The notes under the pieces were generated by a model that had not been told where the DNA came from, did not search any database, and was given only the letters and a program-made list of their open reading frames with translations. A stretch of 64,000 nt of DNA, from contig NC_092677.1 of the NCBI RefSeq assembly GCF_964355755.1, forward strand, positions 22,168,101 through 22,232,100. Direction: 5' to 3'. Shown piece by piece: positions 46,583 through 60,274 of this stretch (position 1 is the first letter of the stretch; the number at the start of each line of letters is the position of its first letter). Origin of the DNA: Antedon mediterranea. Taxonomy: Eukaryota > Echinodermata > Crinoidea > Comatulida > Antedonidae. Both the position numbers and the translations under genes were made by a program.

Positions 46583-46902
46583 AGTTGTTTAGACTTAGAA
46601 TTGTTTTGTATACCTTTTCCTGGCCAGCATTCTCTTTGGGGTGCCTCTGTCTTGGTTGTTGTCTCTGAGCACCCGGTCGTCTGTGGCAAGGCAAATGTGT
46701 ATCCTGCTCCTTTGTTTGGTCACCTAGGTAGGGGTCCGGGACCGCGACAGAATGACAACGGATGGGGACCCTCCAAAGAAATTGCATTTTATTTGCCAGG
46801 AATTTGTATGATTTATTTCTTTTTTATTTTTAAATGCGCCTTGAGCACTCTGGAGTGGTATGTGCGCTATAAAAATCTTATTATTATTATTTATTATTAT
46901 CA
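46583..46902 (+). other. 3' UTR and (TTA)n tail of the L2-like LINE
   Basis: About 290 bp after the ORF2 stop. It has a GC-richer body ('gcacccggtcgtctgtggc', 'ggtaggggtccgggaccg') and ends in 'gcgccttgagcactctgg' plus 'gtgcgctataaaaatc', whose gcgc segments can pair. A (TTA)n tract at about 46877-46900 then joins Sat25 at 'caccctcgattttacg'. The reverse transcriptase of this group recognises such 3' ends when priming. Confidence 0.75.
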
Positions 46903-48020
46903 CCCTCGATTTTACGTACAGACATCGACCCCGATTTTACGTACAGACATCGACCTCGATTTTACGTACAGACAACGACCCTGATTTTACGTACAGACAT
47001 CGACCCCGTTTTTACATAGAGACATCGACCACGATTTGACGTACAGAAATCGACCCTGTTTTTACGTACAGACATCGACCCCGTTTTTACATAGAGACAT
47101 CGACCACGATTTTACGTACAGAAATCGACCCTGTTTTTACGTACAGACATCGACCTAGTTTTTACGTACCGACATCGACCTCGATTTTACGTACAGACAT
47201 CGACCCCGATTTTACGTACAGACATCAACCTAGTTTTGACGTACAGACATCGACACAGATTTTACGCAAAGACATCGACCCCGATTTCACGTACAGACAT
47301 CGACCTAGTTTTTACGTACAGACATCGACACAGTTTTTACGTAGAGACAGCGACACCGTTTTACGTACCGATTACGACCCCGACTTTACGTACAGAAATC
47401 GAAATAGTTTTTAGGTACAGACATCGACACCGCTTTTACGTACAGACATCGACCCCGATTTTACGTACAGACATCGACCTAGTTTTTACATACAAACATC
47501 GACCCTGATTTTACATACAGGCATCGACCTAGTTTTGACGTACAGACATCGACCCCGTTTTTACATACACATATACATCGACCTCGATTTTACGTATAGA
47601 CATCGACCCCGATTTTACGTGAAGACATTGAACCCTTTTTACGTACAGGTATCGACAATGATTTTACGTACAGACATCGACCTAGTTTTGAACTACAGAC
47701 ATCGACCACGTTTTTACGTACAGACATCGACCCTGATTTTACGTACAGACATGTACCTCGATTTTACGTACATACATCGACCACAAATCAACGTAGAGAC
47801 ATCGACCCCGATTTTACGTACAGACATCGACAATGATTTTACGTACAGAAATCGACCTAGTTTTGACGTACATACATCGACCTAGTTTTCACGTACAGAC
47901 ATCGACCCCGTTTTTACATACAGACATACATCTAGTTTTTTACGTACAGAGATCGACCTAGTTTTTACGCAAGACATCGACCCCGATTTAACGTACAGAC
48001 ATCGACCCCGTATTTACGTA

Positions 48021-51000
48021 CAGACATTGACCTAGTTTTTACGTACATACATCGACTCCGTTTAACGTACCAACATCGACCCCGTTTTTACGTACAGACA
48101 TCGACTCCGTTTTTATGTAAAGATATCGACACCGATTTTACGCAAAGACAACGATCCCGATTTCACATACAGACATCGACCCCAATTTTACGTACAGTCA
48201 TCGACCCCGTTTTTACGTACAGACATCAACCTCGATTTTACGTACAGACATTGACCCCGATTTTACGTACATACATCGACCCCGATTTTACATACATACA
48301 TCGACACCTATTTTACATACAGACAACGACCCCGATTTTACGTACAGACATCGACCTAGTTTTGACGTACAGATATCTATCCCGTTTTGACGTACAGACA
48401 TCGACACCAATTTTACGCAAAGACAACGACCCCGATTTCACGAATAGACATCGATCCCGTATTTACGTACAGACATCGATCCCGTATTTACTTACAGACA
48501 TCGACCTTGTTTCTACGTACAAACATCGACCCCGATTTAACGTACATATATCGATCTCGATTTTACGTACATACATCGACTCCGATTTTACATACTGTAC
48601 ATTCATTGACCCGATTTTACGTACAGTCTTCGACTCCTATTTTACGTACAGACATCGACCTCTTTTTACGTACAGACATCGACCCCCTTATTACATACAG
48701 ATATCGACTCCGCTTTTACGTACAGACATCGACCTAGTTTTTACGTACCGACATCGACCTCGATTTTACATACAGACAACGACCCCGATTTTACGTACAG
48801 ACATTGACCACGATTTTACGTACCGACATCGACCATGTTTTTACATACAGACATCGATCCCGTATTTACTTACAGACATCGACCTAGTTTCTACGTACAA
48901 ACATCGACCCCGATTTTACGTACATACATCTACCACGATTTTACGTACAGACATCGACACCGATTTTACGTACATACATCGACCCGATTTTACGTACAGT
49001 CATTGACCCAGTTTTTACGTACAGACATCAACCTCGATTTTACGTACAGACATTGACCCCGATTTTACGTACATACATCGACCTCGATTTTACATACATA
49101 CATCGACTCCTATTTTACATACAGACAACGACCCCGATTTTACGTACAGACATCGACCTAGTTTTGACGTACAGATATCTACCCCATTTTGACGTACAGA
49201 CATCGACACCAATTTTACGCAAAGACAACGACCCCGATTTCACGAATAGACATCGATCCCGTATTTACGTACAGACATCGATCCCGTATTTACTTACAGA
49301 CATCGACCTTGTTTCTACGTACAAACATCGACCCTGATTTAAGGTACATATATCGATCCCGATTTTACGTACATACATCGACTCCAATTTTACGTACATA
49401 CATTGACCCGATTTTACGTACAGTCATCGACTCCTATTTTACGTACAGACATCGACCTAGTTTTTACGTAAAGACATCCACCCTGATTTTACATACAGAC
49501 ATCGATCCCTATTTTACGTACATACATCGACCCCGATTTTACGTACATACATCGACCCGTATTTATTAACAGACATCGACCTAGTTTTTACGTACAGACA
49601 TCGACCCCGATTTTACGCAAAGACAACGACCCCGATTTCACGAATAGACATCGATCCCGTATTTACGTACATACATCGATCCCGTATTTACTTACAGACA
49701 TCGACCTTGTTTCTACGTACAAACATCGACCCCGATTTAACGTACATATATCGATCTCGATTTTACATACATCGACTCCGATTTTACATACTGTACATAC
49801 ATTGACCCGATTTTACGTACAGTCATCGACTCCTATTTTACGTACAGACATCGACCTCTTTTTACGTACAGACATCGACCCCCTTATTACATACAGATAT
49901 CGACTCCGCTTTTACGTACAGACATCGACCTAGTTTTTACGTACCGACATCGACCTCGATTTTACATACAGACAACGACCCCGATTTTACGTACAGACAT
50001 CGACCACGATTTTACGTACCGACATCGACCATGTTTTTACATACAGACATCGATCCCGTATTTACTTACAGACATCGACCTAGTTTCTACGTACAAACAT
50101 CGACCCCGATTTTACGTACATACATCTACCCCGATTTTACGTACAGACATCGACACCGATTTTACGTACATACATCGACCCGATTTTACGTACAGTCATT
50201 GACCCAGTTTTTACGTACAGACATCAACCTCGATTTTACGTACAGACATTGACCCCGATTTTACGTACATACATCGACCCCGATTTTACATACATACATC
50301 GACTCCTATTTTACATACAGACAACGACCCCGATTTTACGTACAGACATCGACCTAGTTTTGACGTACAGATATCTACCCCATTTTGACGTACAGACATC
50401 GACACCAATTTTACGCAAAGACAACGACCCCGATTTCACGAATAGACATCGATCCCGCATTTACGTACAGACATCGATCCCGTATTTACTTACAGACATC
50501 GACCTTGTTTCTACGTACAAACATCGACCCTGATTTAAGGTACATATATCGATCCCGATTTTACGTACATACATCGACTCCAATTTTACGTACATACATT
50601 GACCCGATTTTAAGTACAGTCATCGACTCCTATTTTACGTACAGACATCGACCTAGTTTTTACGTAAAGACATCCACCCTGATTTTACATACAGACATCG
50701 ACCTAGTTTTGACGTACCGACATCAACCTCGATTTTACGTACAGACATTGACCCTGATTTTACGTACATACATCGACCTCGATTTTAGGTACAGACATCG
50801 ACCCAAATTGTACGTACAGACATTGACCCTGATTTTACGTACATACATCGACCTCGATTTTAGGTACAGACATCGACCCCGATTTTACGTACAGACATTG
50901 ACCTAGTTTTTACGTACATACATCGACTCCGTTTAACGTACCAACATCGACCCCGTTTTTACGTACAGACATCGACTCCGTTTTTATGTAAAGATATCGA

Positions 51001-53762
51001 CACCGATTTTACGCAAAGACAACGATCCCGATTTCACGTACAGACATCGACCCCAATTTTACGTACAGTCATCGACCCCGTTTTTACGTACAGACATCAA
51101 CCTCGATTTTACGTACAGACATTGACCCCGATTTTACGTACATACATCGACCCCGATTTTACATACATACATCGACACCTATTTTACATACAGACAACGA
51201 CCCCGATTTTACGTACAGACATCGACCTAGTTTTGAAGTACAGATATCTATCCCGTTTTGACGTACAGACATCGACACCAATTTTACGCAAAGACAACGA
51301 CCCCGATTTCACGAATAGACATCGATCCCGTATTTACGTACAGACATCGATCCCGTATTTACTTACAGACATCGACCTTGTTTCTACGTACAAACATCGA
51401 CCCCGATTTAACGTACATATATCGATCTCGATTTTACGTACATACATCGACTCCGATTTTACATACTGTACATTCATTGACCCGATTTTACGTACAGTCT
51501 TCGACTCCTATTTTACGTACAGACATCGACCTCTTTTTACGTACAGACATCGACCCCCTTATTACATACAGATATCGACTCCGCTTTTACGTACAGACAT
51601 CGACCTAGTTTTTACGTACCGACATCGACCTCGATTTTACATACAGACAACGACCCCGATTTTACGTACAGACATTGACCACGATTTTACGTACCGACAT
51701 CGACCATGTTTTTACATACAGACATCGATCCCGTATTTACTTACAGACATCGACCTAGTTTCTACGTACAAACATCGACCCCGATTTTACGTACATACAT
51801 CTACCACGATTTTACGTACAGACATCGACACCGATTTTACGTACATACATCGACCCGATTTTACGTACAGTCATTGACCCAGTTTTTACGTACAGACATC
51901 AACCTCGATTTTACGTACAGACATTGACCCCGATTTTACGTACATACATCGACCTCGATTTTACATACATACATCGACTCCTATTTTACATACAGACAAC
52001 GACCCCGATTTTACGTACAGACATCGACCTAGTTTTGACGTACAGATATCTACCCCATTTTGACGTACAGACATCGACACCAATTTTACGCAAAGACAAC
52101 GACCCCGATTTCACGAATAGACATCGATCCCGTATTTACGTACAGACATCGATCCCGTATTTACTTACAGACATCGACCTTGTTTCTACGTACAAACATC
52201 GACCCTGATTTAAGGTACATATATCGATCCCGATTTTACGTACATACATCGACTCCAATTTTACGTACATACATTGACCCGATTTTACGTACAGTCATCG
52301 ACTCCTATTTTACGTACAGACATCGACCTAGTTTTTACGTAAAGACATCCACCCTGATTTTACATACAGACATCGATCCCTATTTTACGTACATACATCG
52401 ACCCCGATTTTACGTACATACATCGACCCGTATTTATTAACAGACATCGACCTAGTTTTTACGTACAGACATCGACCCCGATTTTACGCAAAGACAACGA
52501 CCCCGATTTCACGAATAGACATCGATCCCGTATTTACGTACATACATCGATCCCGTATTTACTTACAGACATCGACCTTGTTTCTACGTACAAACATCGA
52601 CCCCGATTTAACGTACATATATCGATCTCGATTTTACATACATCGACTCCGATTTTACATACTGTACATACATTGACCCGATTTTACGTACAGTCATCGA
52701 CTCCTATTTTACGTACAGACATCGACCTCTTTTTACGTACAGACATCGACCCCCTTATTACATACAGATATCGACTCCGCTTTTACGTACAGACATCGAC
52801 CTAGTTTTTACGTACCGACATCGACCTCGATTTTACATACAGACAACGACCCCGATTTTACGTACAGACATCGACCACGATTTTACGTACCGACATCGAC
52901 CATGTTTTTACATACAGACATCGATCCCGTATTTACTTACAGACATCGACCTAGTTTCTACGTACAAACATCGACCCCGATTTTACGTACATACATCTAC
53001 CCCGATTTTACGTACAGACATCGACACCGATTTTACGTACATACATCGACCCGATTTTACGTACAGTCATTGACCCAGTTTTTACGTACAGACATCAACC
53101 TCGATTTTACGTACAGACATTGACCCCGATTTTACGTACATACATCGACCCCGATTTTACATACATACATCGACTCCTATTTTACATACAGACAACGACC
53201 CCGATTTTACGTACAGACATCGACCTAGTTTTGACGTACAGATATCTACCCCATTTTGACGTACAGACATCGACACCAATTTTACGCAAAGACAACGACC
53301 CCGATTTCACGAATAGACATCGATCCCGCATTTACGTACAGACATCGATCCCGTATTTACTTACAGACATCGACCTTGTTTCTACGTACAAACATCGACC
53401 CTGATTTAAGGTACATATATCGATCCCGATTTTACGTACATACATCGACTCCAATTTTACGTACATACATTGACCCGATTTTACGTACAGTCATCGACTC
53501 CTATTTTACGTACAGACATCGACCTAGTTTTTACGTAAAGACATCCACCCTGATTTTACATACAGACATCGACCTAGTTTTGACGTACCGACATCAACCT
53601 CGATTTTACGTACAGACCTTGACCCTGATTTTACGTACATACATCGACCTCGATTTTAGGTACAGACATCGACCCAAATTTTACGTACAGACATTGACCC
53701 TGATTTTACGTACATACATCGACCTCGATTTTAGGTACAGACATCGACCCCGATTTTACGTA
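48021..53762 (+). repeat. Two tandem 2,871-bp copies, each with an internal 1,196-bp repeat
   Basis: Copy 1 spans 48021-50891 and copy 2 spans 50892-53762. Every landmark I tested lies exactly 2,871 bp apart. Within each copy a second period of 1,196 bp is seen (e.g. 48835 and 50031; 49053 and 50249). Only a few single-base differences separate the copies (e.g. gacgtac versus gaagtac near 48364 and 51235; gacattg versus gaccttg near 50748 and 53619), so the duplication is recent. The first 1.3 kb of the window is an older relative of the 1,196-bp unit. Confidence 0.92.
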
Positions 53763-53870
53763 CAGACGTCGACCTAGTTTTGACGTACAGACATCGACCC
53801 CGATTTCACGAACAGACACCGATCCCCTATTTACGTACAGACATCGATCTCGTATTTATGTACCGACATC

Positions 53871-54270
53871 GGCCTAGTTTTTACTTACAGACCTCGACAT
53901 AGTTTTTATGCAATGACAGCGACCCCGACTTTACGTACAGATATGGACCCCGATTTTACGTACAGACATCAACCCAGTTTTAACGTACCGACATCGACGC
54001 GGATTTTATATACAGACATCGACCTAGTTTTTACGTACAGACATCCACCTAGTTTTTACGTACAGACATCGGCCTAGTTTTTACTTACAGACCTCGACAT
54101 AGTTTTTATGCAATGACAGCGACCCCGACTTTACGTACAGATATGGACCCCGATTTTTCGTACAGACATCGACCCAGTTTTTACGTACAGACATCGACCA
54201 CGTTTTTACGTACAGACATCGACCCCGTTTTTACGTGCAGACATCGACCCCGTTTTGACGTACAGACATC
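53871..54270 (+). repeat. 200-bp tandem duplication within Sat25
   Basis: The marker ggcctagtttttacttac followed by 'agacctcgacatagtttt' occurs at 53871 and 54071, 200 bp (eight units) apart. Single related copies are at about 1754 and 19540, so the duplication is local to this block. Confidence 0.75.
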
Positions 54271-54299
54271 GACCTAGTTTTGAACTACAGACATCGACA

Positions 54300-56900
54300 T
54301 CGATCCTGATTTTACGTATAGACATGTACCCCGATTTTACGTACATACATCGACCCCGATTTTACGTACATACATTGACCCCGATTTTAGGTATAGACAT
54401 CGACCCCGATTTTACGTACATACATCGACCCTGATTTTAAGTAAGGTCATCGACCCAGTTTTTACGTACAGACATTAACCTCGATTTTACGTACATACAT
54501 CGACACTAATTTTACGTATATACATCGACCCCGATTTGACATACAGACATCGACCCCGATTTTACGTACAGACATCGACCCCGATTTTAGGTACAGACAT
54601 CGACTTAGTTTTTACGTACAGCATCGACCCTGATTTTACATACATTCATCGACCTAGTTTTGACGTACAGACATCGACCCCGATTTTATGTACAGACATC
54701 GAACTAGTTTTTACGTACGTACATACATCGACCTAGTTTGTACGTACAGACATCGGCCTAGTTTTTACGTACAGACATCGACCTAGTTTTTACGTACCGA
54801 CATCGACCTCGATTTTACGTGCAGACATCGACCCCGATTTTACGTACAGACATCGAACTAGCTTTGAACTACAGACATCGACTGCCTTTTTACGTACATA
54901 CATCGACCCCGATTTTACGTACAGATATCGACCCAGTTTTTTCTTACAGACATCGACCTCATTTTTACGTAAAGACATCGACCTAGTTTTGAACTACAGA
55001 CATCGACTCCGTTTTTATGTACAGACATCGACCCTGATTTTACATACAGAAATGTACCCCGATTTTACGTACAGACATCGACCCCGATTTTACGTATAGA
55101 TATCGACCATGATTTAACGTACAGACATCGAACCCGTTTTTACGTGCAGACATCGATCCCGCTTTTACGTACATAAATCGACCACGATTTAACGTAGAGA
55201 CATCGACCCCGATTTTATGTACAGACATCGACAATGATTTTACATACAGACATCGACCTAGTTTTGACCTACAGACATCGACTTAGTTTTGACCTACAGA
55301 CATCGACATCGGTTTTACGTATAGACATCGACACCGGTTTTACGTACAGATATCGACCCTAATTTTACATACAGACATCGACTTAGTTTTGACGTACAGA
55401 CATCGACCCCGTCTTTACATACAGACATCGATCTTGTTTTTTACGTACAGAGATCGATGTAGTTTTTACGTACCGACATCGACCCCTGATTTTACGTACA
55501 GACAGTGACCCCGATTTTACATCGACCTAGTTTTGACGGACATATATCGACCCCGTTTTGAAGTACAGACATCGACACCGATTTTACGCAAGACGTCGAC
55601 CCCGATTTGACGTACAGACATCGACCCCGTATTTACGTACAGACATCGACCTAGTTTTGACGTACATACATCCACTCCGTTTAACGTACCGACATCGACC
55701 CTGTTTTTACGTACAGACATCGACTCCGTTCTTACGTAAAGACATCGACCCCGATTTTACATCGACCTAGTTTTGACGGACATATATCGACCCCGTTTTG
55801 ACGTACAGACATCGACACCGATTATACGCAAGACGTCGACCCCGATTTGACGTTCAGACATCGACCCCGTATTTACGTACAGACATCGACCCAGTTTTTA
55901 CGTACAGACATTAACCTCGATTTTACGTACATACATCGACACCAATTTTACGTACATACATCGACCCCGATTTGACATACAGACATCGACCCCGATTTTA
56001 CGTCCAGACATCGACCCCGATTTTAGGTACAGACATCGACTTAGTTTTTACGTACAGCATCGACCCTGATTTTACATACATTCATCGACCTAGTTTTGAC
56101 GTACAGAAGACATCGACCCCGATTTTATGTACAGACATCGAACTAGTTTTTACGTACGTACAGACATCGACCTAGTTTGTACGTACAGACATCGGCCTAG
56201 TTTTTACGTACAGACATCGACCTAGTTTTTACGTACCGACATCGACCTCGATTTTACGTGCAGACATCGACCCCGATTTTACGTACAGACATCGAACTAG
56301 CTTTGAACTACAGACATCGACTGCCTTTTTACGTACATACATCGACCCCGATTTTACGTACAGATATCGACCCAGTTTTTTCGTACAGACATCGACCTCA
56401 TTTTTACGTACAGACATCGACCTAGTTTTGAACTACAGACATCGACTCCGTTTTTACGTACAGACATCGACCCTGATTTTACATACAGAAATGTACCCCG
56501 ATTTTACGTACAGACATCGACCCCGATTTTACGTATAGACATCGACCTTGATTTAACGTACAGATATCGAACCCGTTTTTACGTGCAGACATCGATCCCG
56601 CTTTTACGTACATAAATCGACCACGATTTAACGTAGAGACATCTACCCCGATTTTATGTACAGACATCGACAATGATTTTACATACAGACATCGACCTAG
56701 TTTTGACCTACAGACATCGACTTAGTTTCTACCTACAGACATCGACATCGGTTTTACGTACAGATATCGACCCTAATTTTACGTACAGATATCGACCTAG
56801 TTTTGACGTACAGACATCGACCCCGTCTTTACATACAGACATCGATCTTGTTTTTTACGTACAGAGATCGACCTAGTTTTTACGTACAGAGATCGACCTA
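54300..56900 (+). repeat. 1,439-bp higher-order repeat of Sat25, nearly two copies
   Basis: Landmarks 54790/56229 and 55040/56479 lie 1,439 bp apart. The unit is the same family as in 2.4-7.6 kb and 19.75-21.3 kb, in the long form that retains the segment around 'acgtacataaatcgacc'. Confidence 0.88.
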
Positions 56901-56957
56901 GTTTTTACGTACAGACAGTGACCCCGATTTTACATCGACCTAGTTTTGACGGACATA

Positions 56958-57590
56958 TATTCAATTCAATTCAATTCAATTCACATTTATTTACTCATCG
57001 TTTATAAATACAGTTTCATAGCATAAATGATGGCAAGGATCCTGCATAGAGAAGTTTACACTTCTGTTTTCGCAGGACCCTTTTACATAAAACAATAAAC
57101 ACAACATAATAGATACAAAATATAAAAAAAAACATTTCCTATATACATTTTAGAGTTGTTCATCATCAAAAAGCGATACTGTTTTTCTAACATGATTATT
57201 TATACATTTTGTCTTAAAAAAGAAGATATTCAGTTTATTACTTCCAGTACATGTGGATTCTTTCTATATATATTATAGCAAAAGTATGAATACATATAAT
57301 ATAAACAGGCTATGTGTGTACACTCGTACATACCAACACAAATGCATAATATATGCATCTATATTTTATGAGTGAAGCATTTTAAGTTCTGTAATTCGAT
57401 AAAATGTCTCTTTTTACATATTTTTTTAGTATTTTATAATTTTTGTTAACAATATCTAATTGATTTCTACAGAGCTCGTTCCATAGTTTCGGTCCGTGAA
57501 TACTGATAAAATGTTGACCAGACGTTAACCTAGACAGTGGGACAGCCAGTCGACAAATCGTGTCAAATTTCGACTCGGAGAGGGCGCCCT
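56958..57590 (-). pseudogene. 5'-truncated LINE, RT C-terminal end and 3' UTR
   Basis: On the minus strand, from about 57590, the sequence encodes SKFDTICRLAVPLSRLTSGQ, then HGPKLWNELCRNQLDIVNKN and a stop at about 57388-57390. GPKLWN is the last conserved RT block of Jockey/CR1-type LINEs. About 430 bp of 3' UTR follows, ending in a (TTGAA)n tail (ttcaattcaattcaattc on the plus strand, about 56959-56980) at the Sat25 border. It differs clearly in sequence from the LINE at 12 and 35 kb and so is a separate family and event. Everything upstream of the last roughly 65 codons is missing. Confidence 0.75.
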
Positions 57591-57919
57591 ACTTTTCTAA
57601 TTTAGTTCAAAATTGCTAAGTTTTAGGGTGTTGGAAAAACACAATATTTGTAAATTTAGTTGATTATCGGAAAAATGTTGTTAGTGAAATAAATTCATAA
57701 ATGGTTTTAATATATTGTCATGTAAAATTAAATGTATTTGAACAAAACGATAATCTGTAATTTAACGGCAAAATCAACCAATGTCTTTTTTCCGAAATTG
57801 TACCCTAGAAAATCATTAAAATAAAATATTTAGAAAAATTGAACAGTCCTGAATTTAAAATCCCTGTTAGAAAAATTAATAATCTACAGAATACGATATT
57901 AAGATACAAAATTCGGTGG

Positions 57920-59298
57920 TTGGGATGCAGCTCCGACTATTCAAACTAAAGGTACCACTATTTGTTCCATCGAAAACTAGCGAAACCGCCATTTTGTAAA
58001 CACATCGTCATCGTGTTTATGAATTTATTTATAGCGAACGATATACGCGATGTTTATAATTGTCCGCGTATAAGAATTCATATAAATAAATACATTCCAA
58101 TACAACGTATATTATTACTTGTTTATAACTATTATAATAGCTTTTATACGAGTCCGAGGCCTAGCCCTATTAGCGAGCGATTGTTCCAGGGGCGGAAAGT
58201 CACTTAGTGACGTTGTGATCGGGCGCGTCGGGCCTAGCTAATATTAATAATATGACCTGAAATAAGCGGCTAACAAGAACTGTTATATACTTGCTTACAA
58301 TTGTTTTGTTATTGATGAACAAACAAGCAATTAGATTGAATAACAAATTATTTATTCATTTTTTTGGGGTAAAAACATGTAGCCTACAAACTAGTACTGT
58401 ATTAAATATAAATTAATAGTAATATTAAACTAATACAGTATTACTATTAATAAAATATAAAATAGGCCTAACATACAATAAATATTCAATTTTTAAGGTC
58501 TACCACATGACAATAACATAATTTACAGAGTATAGTGTAGTAGGTTTGCATTCAACATAACTATTTGTATTGTAATTCATCTAAATCCTCTGCAAACAAC
58601 ATACATATTATTATATATTTGTAATTCAACATTTTGTTTTAAATAATTAAATTATAGTATCCACTTCACTTTCAGTTTGAAGTCACAAAGACAAAGAACT
58701 CTGCATCATCAACGATTCCTGAAAGTGTCAGAAAAAATAATAAATATTATTTAAAAAAAAATGTTAATGTCTGGTTGTATATATAATTATAATATTATAT
58801 GATGACATAAAAGTAAGGCAAATGGAAGCTGTATTTTATTAATTAAATTACAGTATTTACTATTATTATTTATATAATCTAGGCCTACTAGTAGCCTAGC
58901 TAGGCATCTATTGAGCCTAATAAATCAAATAATAAATGAAAAATAAAATAATAATATTAATACTGATTGAAAAAAAGTATTTTTGGGGGGGATCAGATCA
59001 CCAGGCTAGGCCGGCCAGGACCAATGATACTCGTAATCAGTACAACTTAACGACTATCGGATCAGCATCAACACAGTACAAAACACGTCTCGCTATCGCC
59101 TATACTGACACACGTGTCTCGCGTTGCCGAAACCACGCTCACAGCTAGAAAATGTACCTACCTTTCGAGGCCTGAGAATACACCAACACATTTTGAACAG
59201 GATAGAAATATATCATACTCGATTAAACTAATATTATTCTTGATAAAACAATTGATTATAATTTTTTTAATTTGTTGGGATGCACCTCCGACTATTCA
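57920..59298 (+). repeat. Pair of 24-bp direct repeats 1,355 bp apart
   Basis: ttgggatgcagctccgacta (57920-57943 including ttca) and ttgggatgcacctccgacta (59275-59298 including ttca) differ at one base of 24. The sequences outside and inside the pair are otherwise unrelated by eye. They could be ends of a mobile element or conserved motifs of a dispersed repeat. Confidence 0.7.
58396..58451. repeat. Compound inverted repeat
   Basis: Arms attaatagtaat (58412-58423) and attactattaat (58440-58451) are exact inverted repeats with a 16-bp spacer. Nearby actgtatta (about 58396) and taatacagt (58431) are also mutually complementary. This could form alternative hairpins; no function can be assigned. 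Confidence 0.6.
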
Positions 59299-59729
59299 GA
59301 AAATGGACAACAAAACAGTAGTCAAATCGTACCACATTTATAAATTTCACGAGTCCCGACTTCAGTCGCCGAATGTATTGTATTAGCTTCGGTTTCTTTG
59401 AAGGAAACCGATTGGTTATTCAATTATACTTATTAGGAAATGCTTTTACCATAATAGGTAATGTTGGGCGGTTCTTAAATATTCATGAGAGCTTAAAATA
59501 AAACAGCACTTATTTGCTAGGCGACGAAAAATCGTGGTTTCAGTTTTCAACGATAGGTGGCGCTTCAAAATCGTCAATGCGGAAGTAAGTCGATTTTACA
59601 CGATTTAACGGTCAAAACGCGAAGTGGCTTTCCCACTGTAGAGTATGGTTGTTTTACGCTACAAATATTTCGAAGATTATGGGTAGTATTTTCGTTTCTT
59701 TTGAATATCATTTGGATTCGTCTGGGTAA

Positions 59730-60274
59730 AACGACCCCGTTTTGACGTAAGACATCGACACCGATTATACGCAAGACGTCGACCCCGATTTGACGTACAG
59801 ACATCGACCCCGTATTTACGTACAGACATCGACCTAGTTTTTACGTACATACATTGACTCCGTTTAACGTACCGACATCGACCCCGTTTTTACGTACAGA
59901 CATCGACTCCGTTCTTACGTAAAGACATCGACCCCGATTTTACATCGACCTAGTTTTGACGGACATATATCGACCCCGTTTTGACGTACAGACATCGACA
60001 CCGATTTTACGCAAGACGTCGACCCCGATTTGACGTACAGACATCGACCCCGTATTTACGTACAGACATCGACCTAGTTTTTACGTACATACATCGACTC
60101 CGTTTAACGTACCGACATCGACCCCGTTTTTACAAACAGACATCGACTCCGTTCTTATGTAAAGACATCGACCCCGATTTTACGTACAGACAGCGACTCC
60201 GATTTTACGTACAGACATCGAACCCGTTTTGACGTACAGACATCGACACCGATTTTACGCAAAGACAACGACCC
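59730..60274 (+). repeat. 25-bp satellite (Sat25) block 7
   Basis: Starts at 'aaaacgaccccgttttgacg' and closely matches 7346-7884, including the partial-unit junction 'gattttacatcgacctag' and the final transition 'cgatttctcacac' into Sat80. It is the right-hand end of a 1.36-1.44 kb higher-order unit. Confidence 0.92.

Larger units (their letters stand above)
41298..46902 (+). mobile_element. Near full-length CR1/L2-type LINE, about 5.6 kb
   Basis: Inserted in Sat25 in plus orientation: a 5' region of about 770 bp, ORF1 with an esterase domain, ORF2 with endonuclease and RT (one frameshift), and a 3' UTR. The 3' UTR ends in 'gcgcctt...ggtatgtgcgctataaaa' and a (TTA)n tail at about 46877-46900, a 3' end style common in CR1/L2-group LINEs. 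I cannot define target-site duplications because the flank is itself repetitive. The exact 5' border (near 41298) is set by where the Sat25 pattern stops. Confidence 0.85.
46903..56957 (+). repeat. 25-bp satellite (Sat25) blocks 5b-6, about 10 kb
   Basis: The longest satellite block. The first 0.6 kb continues block 5a and matches 17.9-18.5 kb, e.g. the 'gattacgacccc(g/t)(a/g)' variant. Then come two 2,871-bp tandem copies (48021-53762), a short 200-bp duplication near 53.87 kb, and two units of the 1,439-bp higher-order repeat (about 54.3-56.9 kb). It ends at 'gttttgacggacatatattc', where a LINE tail begins. Confidence 0.95.
57591..59729 (+). other. Non-satellite region without a recognisable gene
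   Basis: About 2.1 kb of mostly AT-rich, non-tandem sequence, the only stretch of this kind inside the satellite field. Open frames are short (81, 70 and 90 codons) and match nothing I recognise. It has a locally GC-richer patch at 58150-58240 ('cgttgtgatcgggcgcgtcg'), TAGGCCTA-like words at 58234-58920, an exact 12-bp inverted repeat (58412-58451) and a 24-bp direct repeat (57920 and 59275). It may be a fragment of ordinary host DNA or an unrecognised element. Confidence 0.55.

Noticed and set aside
48251-49006. 251-codon open frame in Sat25 (identical-length twin at 51122-51877) as a repetitive protein gene
   Set aside because: The unit length is 25 bp, so the frame rotates from unit to unit. 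Overlapping frames are open as well, no codon-level constraint is seen, and the twin follows from the 2,871-bp duplication.
57962-58207. 81-codon open frame as a small host gene
   Set aside because: No recognised motif, no supporting splice context, and AT-rich composition gives frames of this size by chance.
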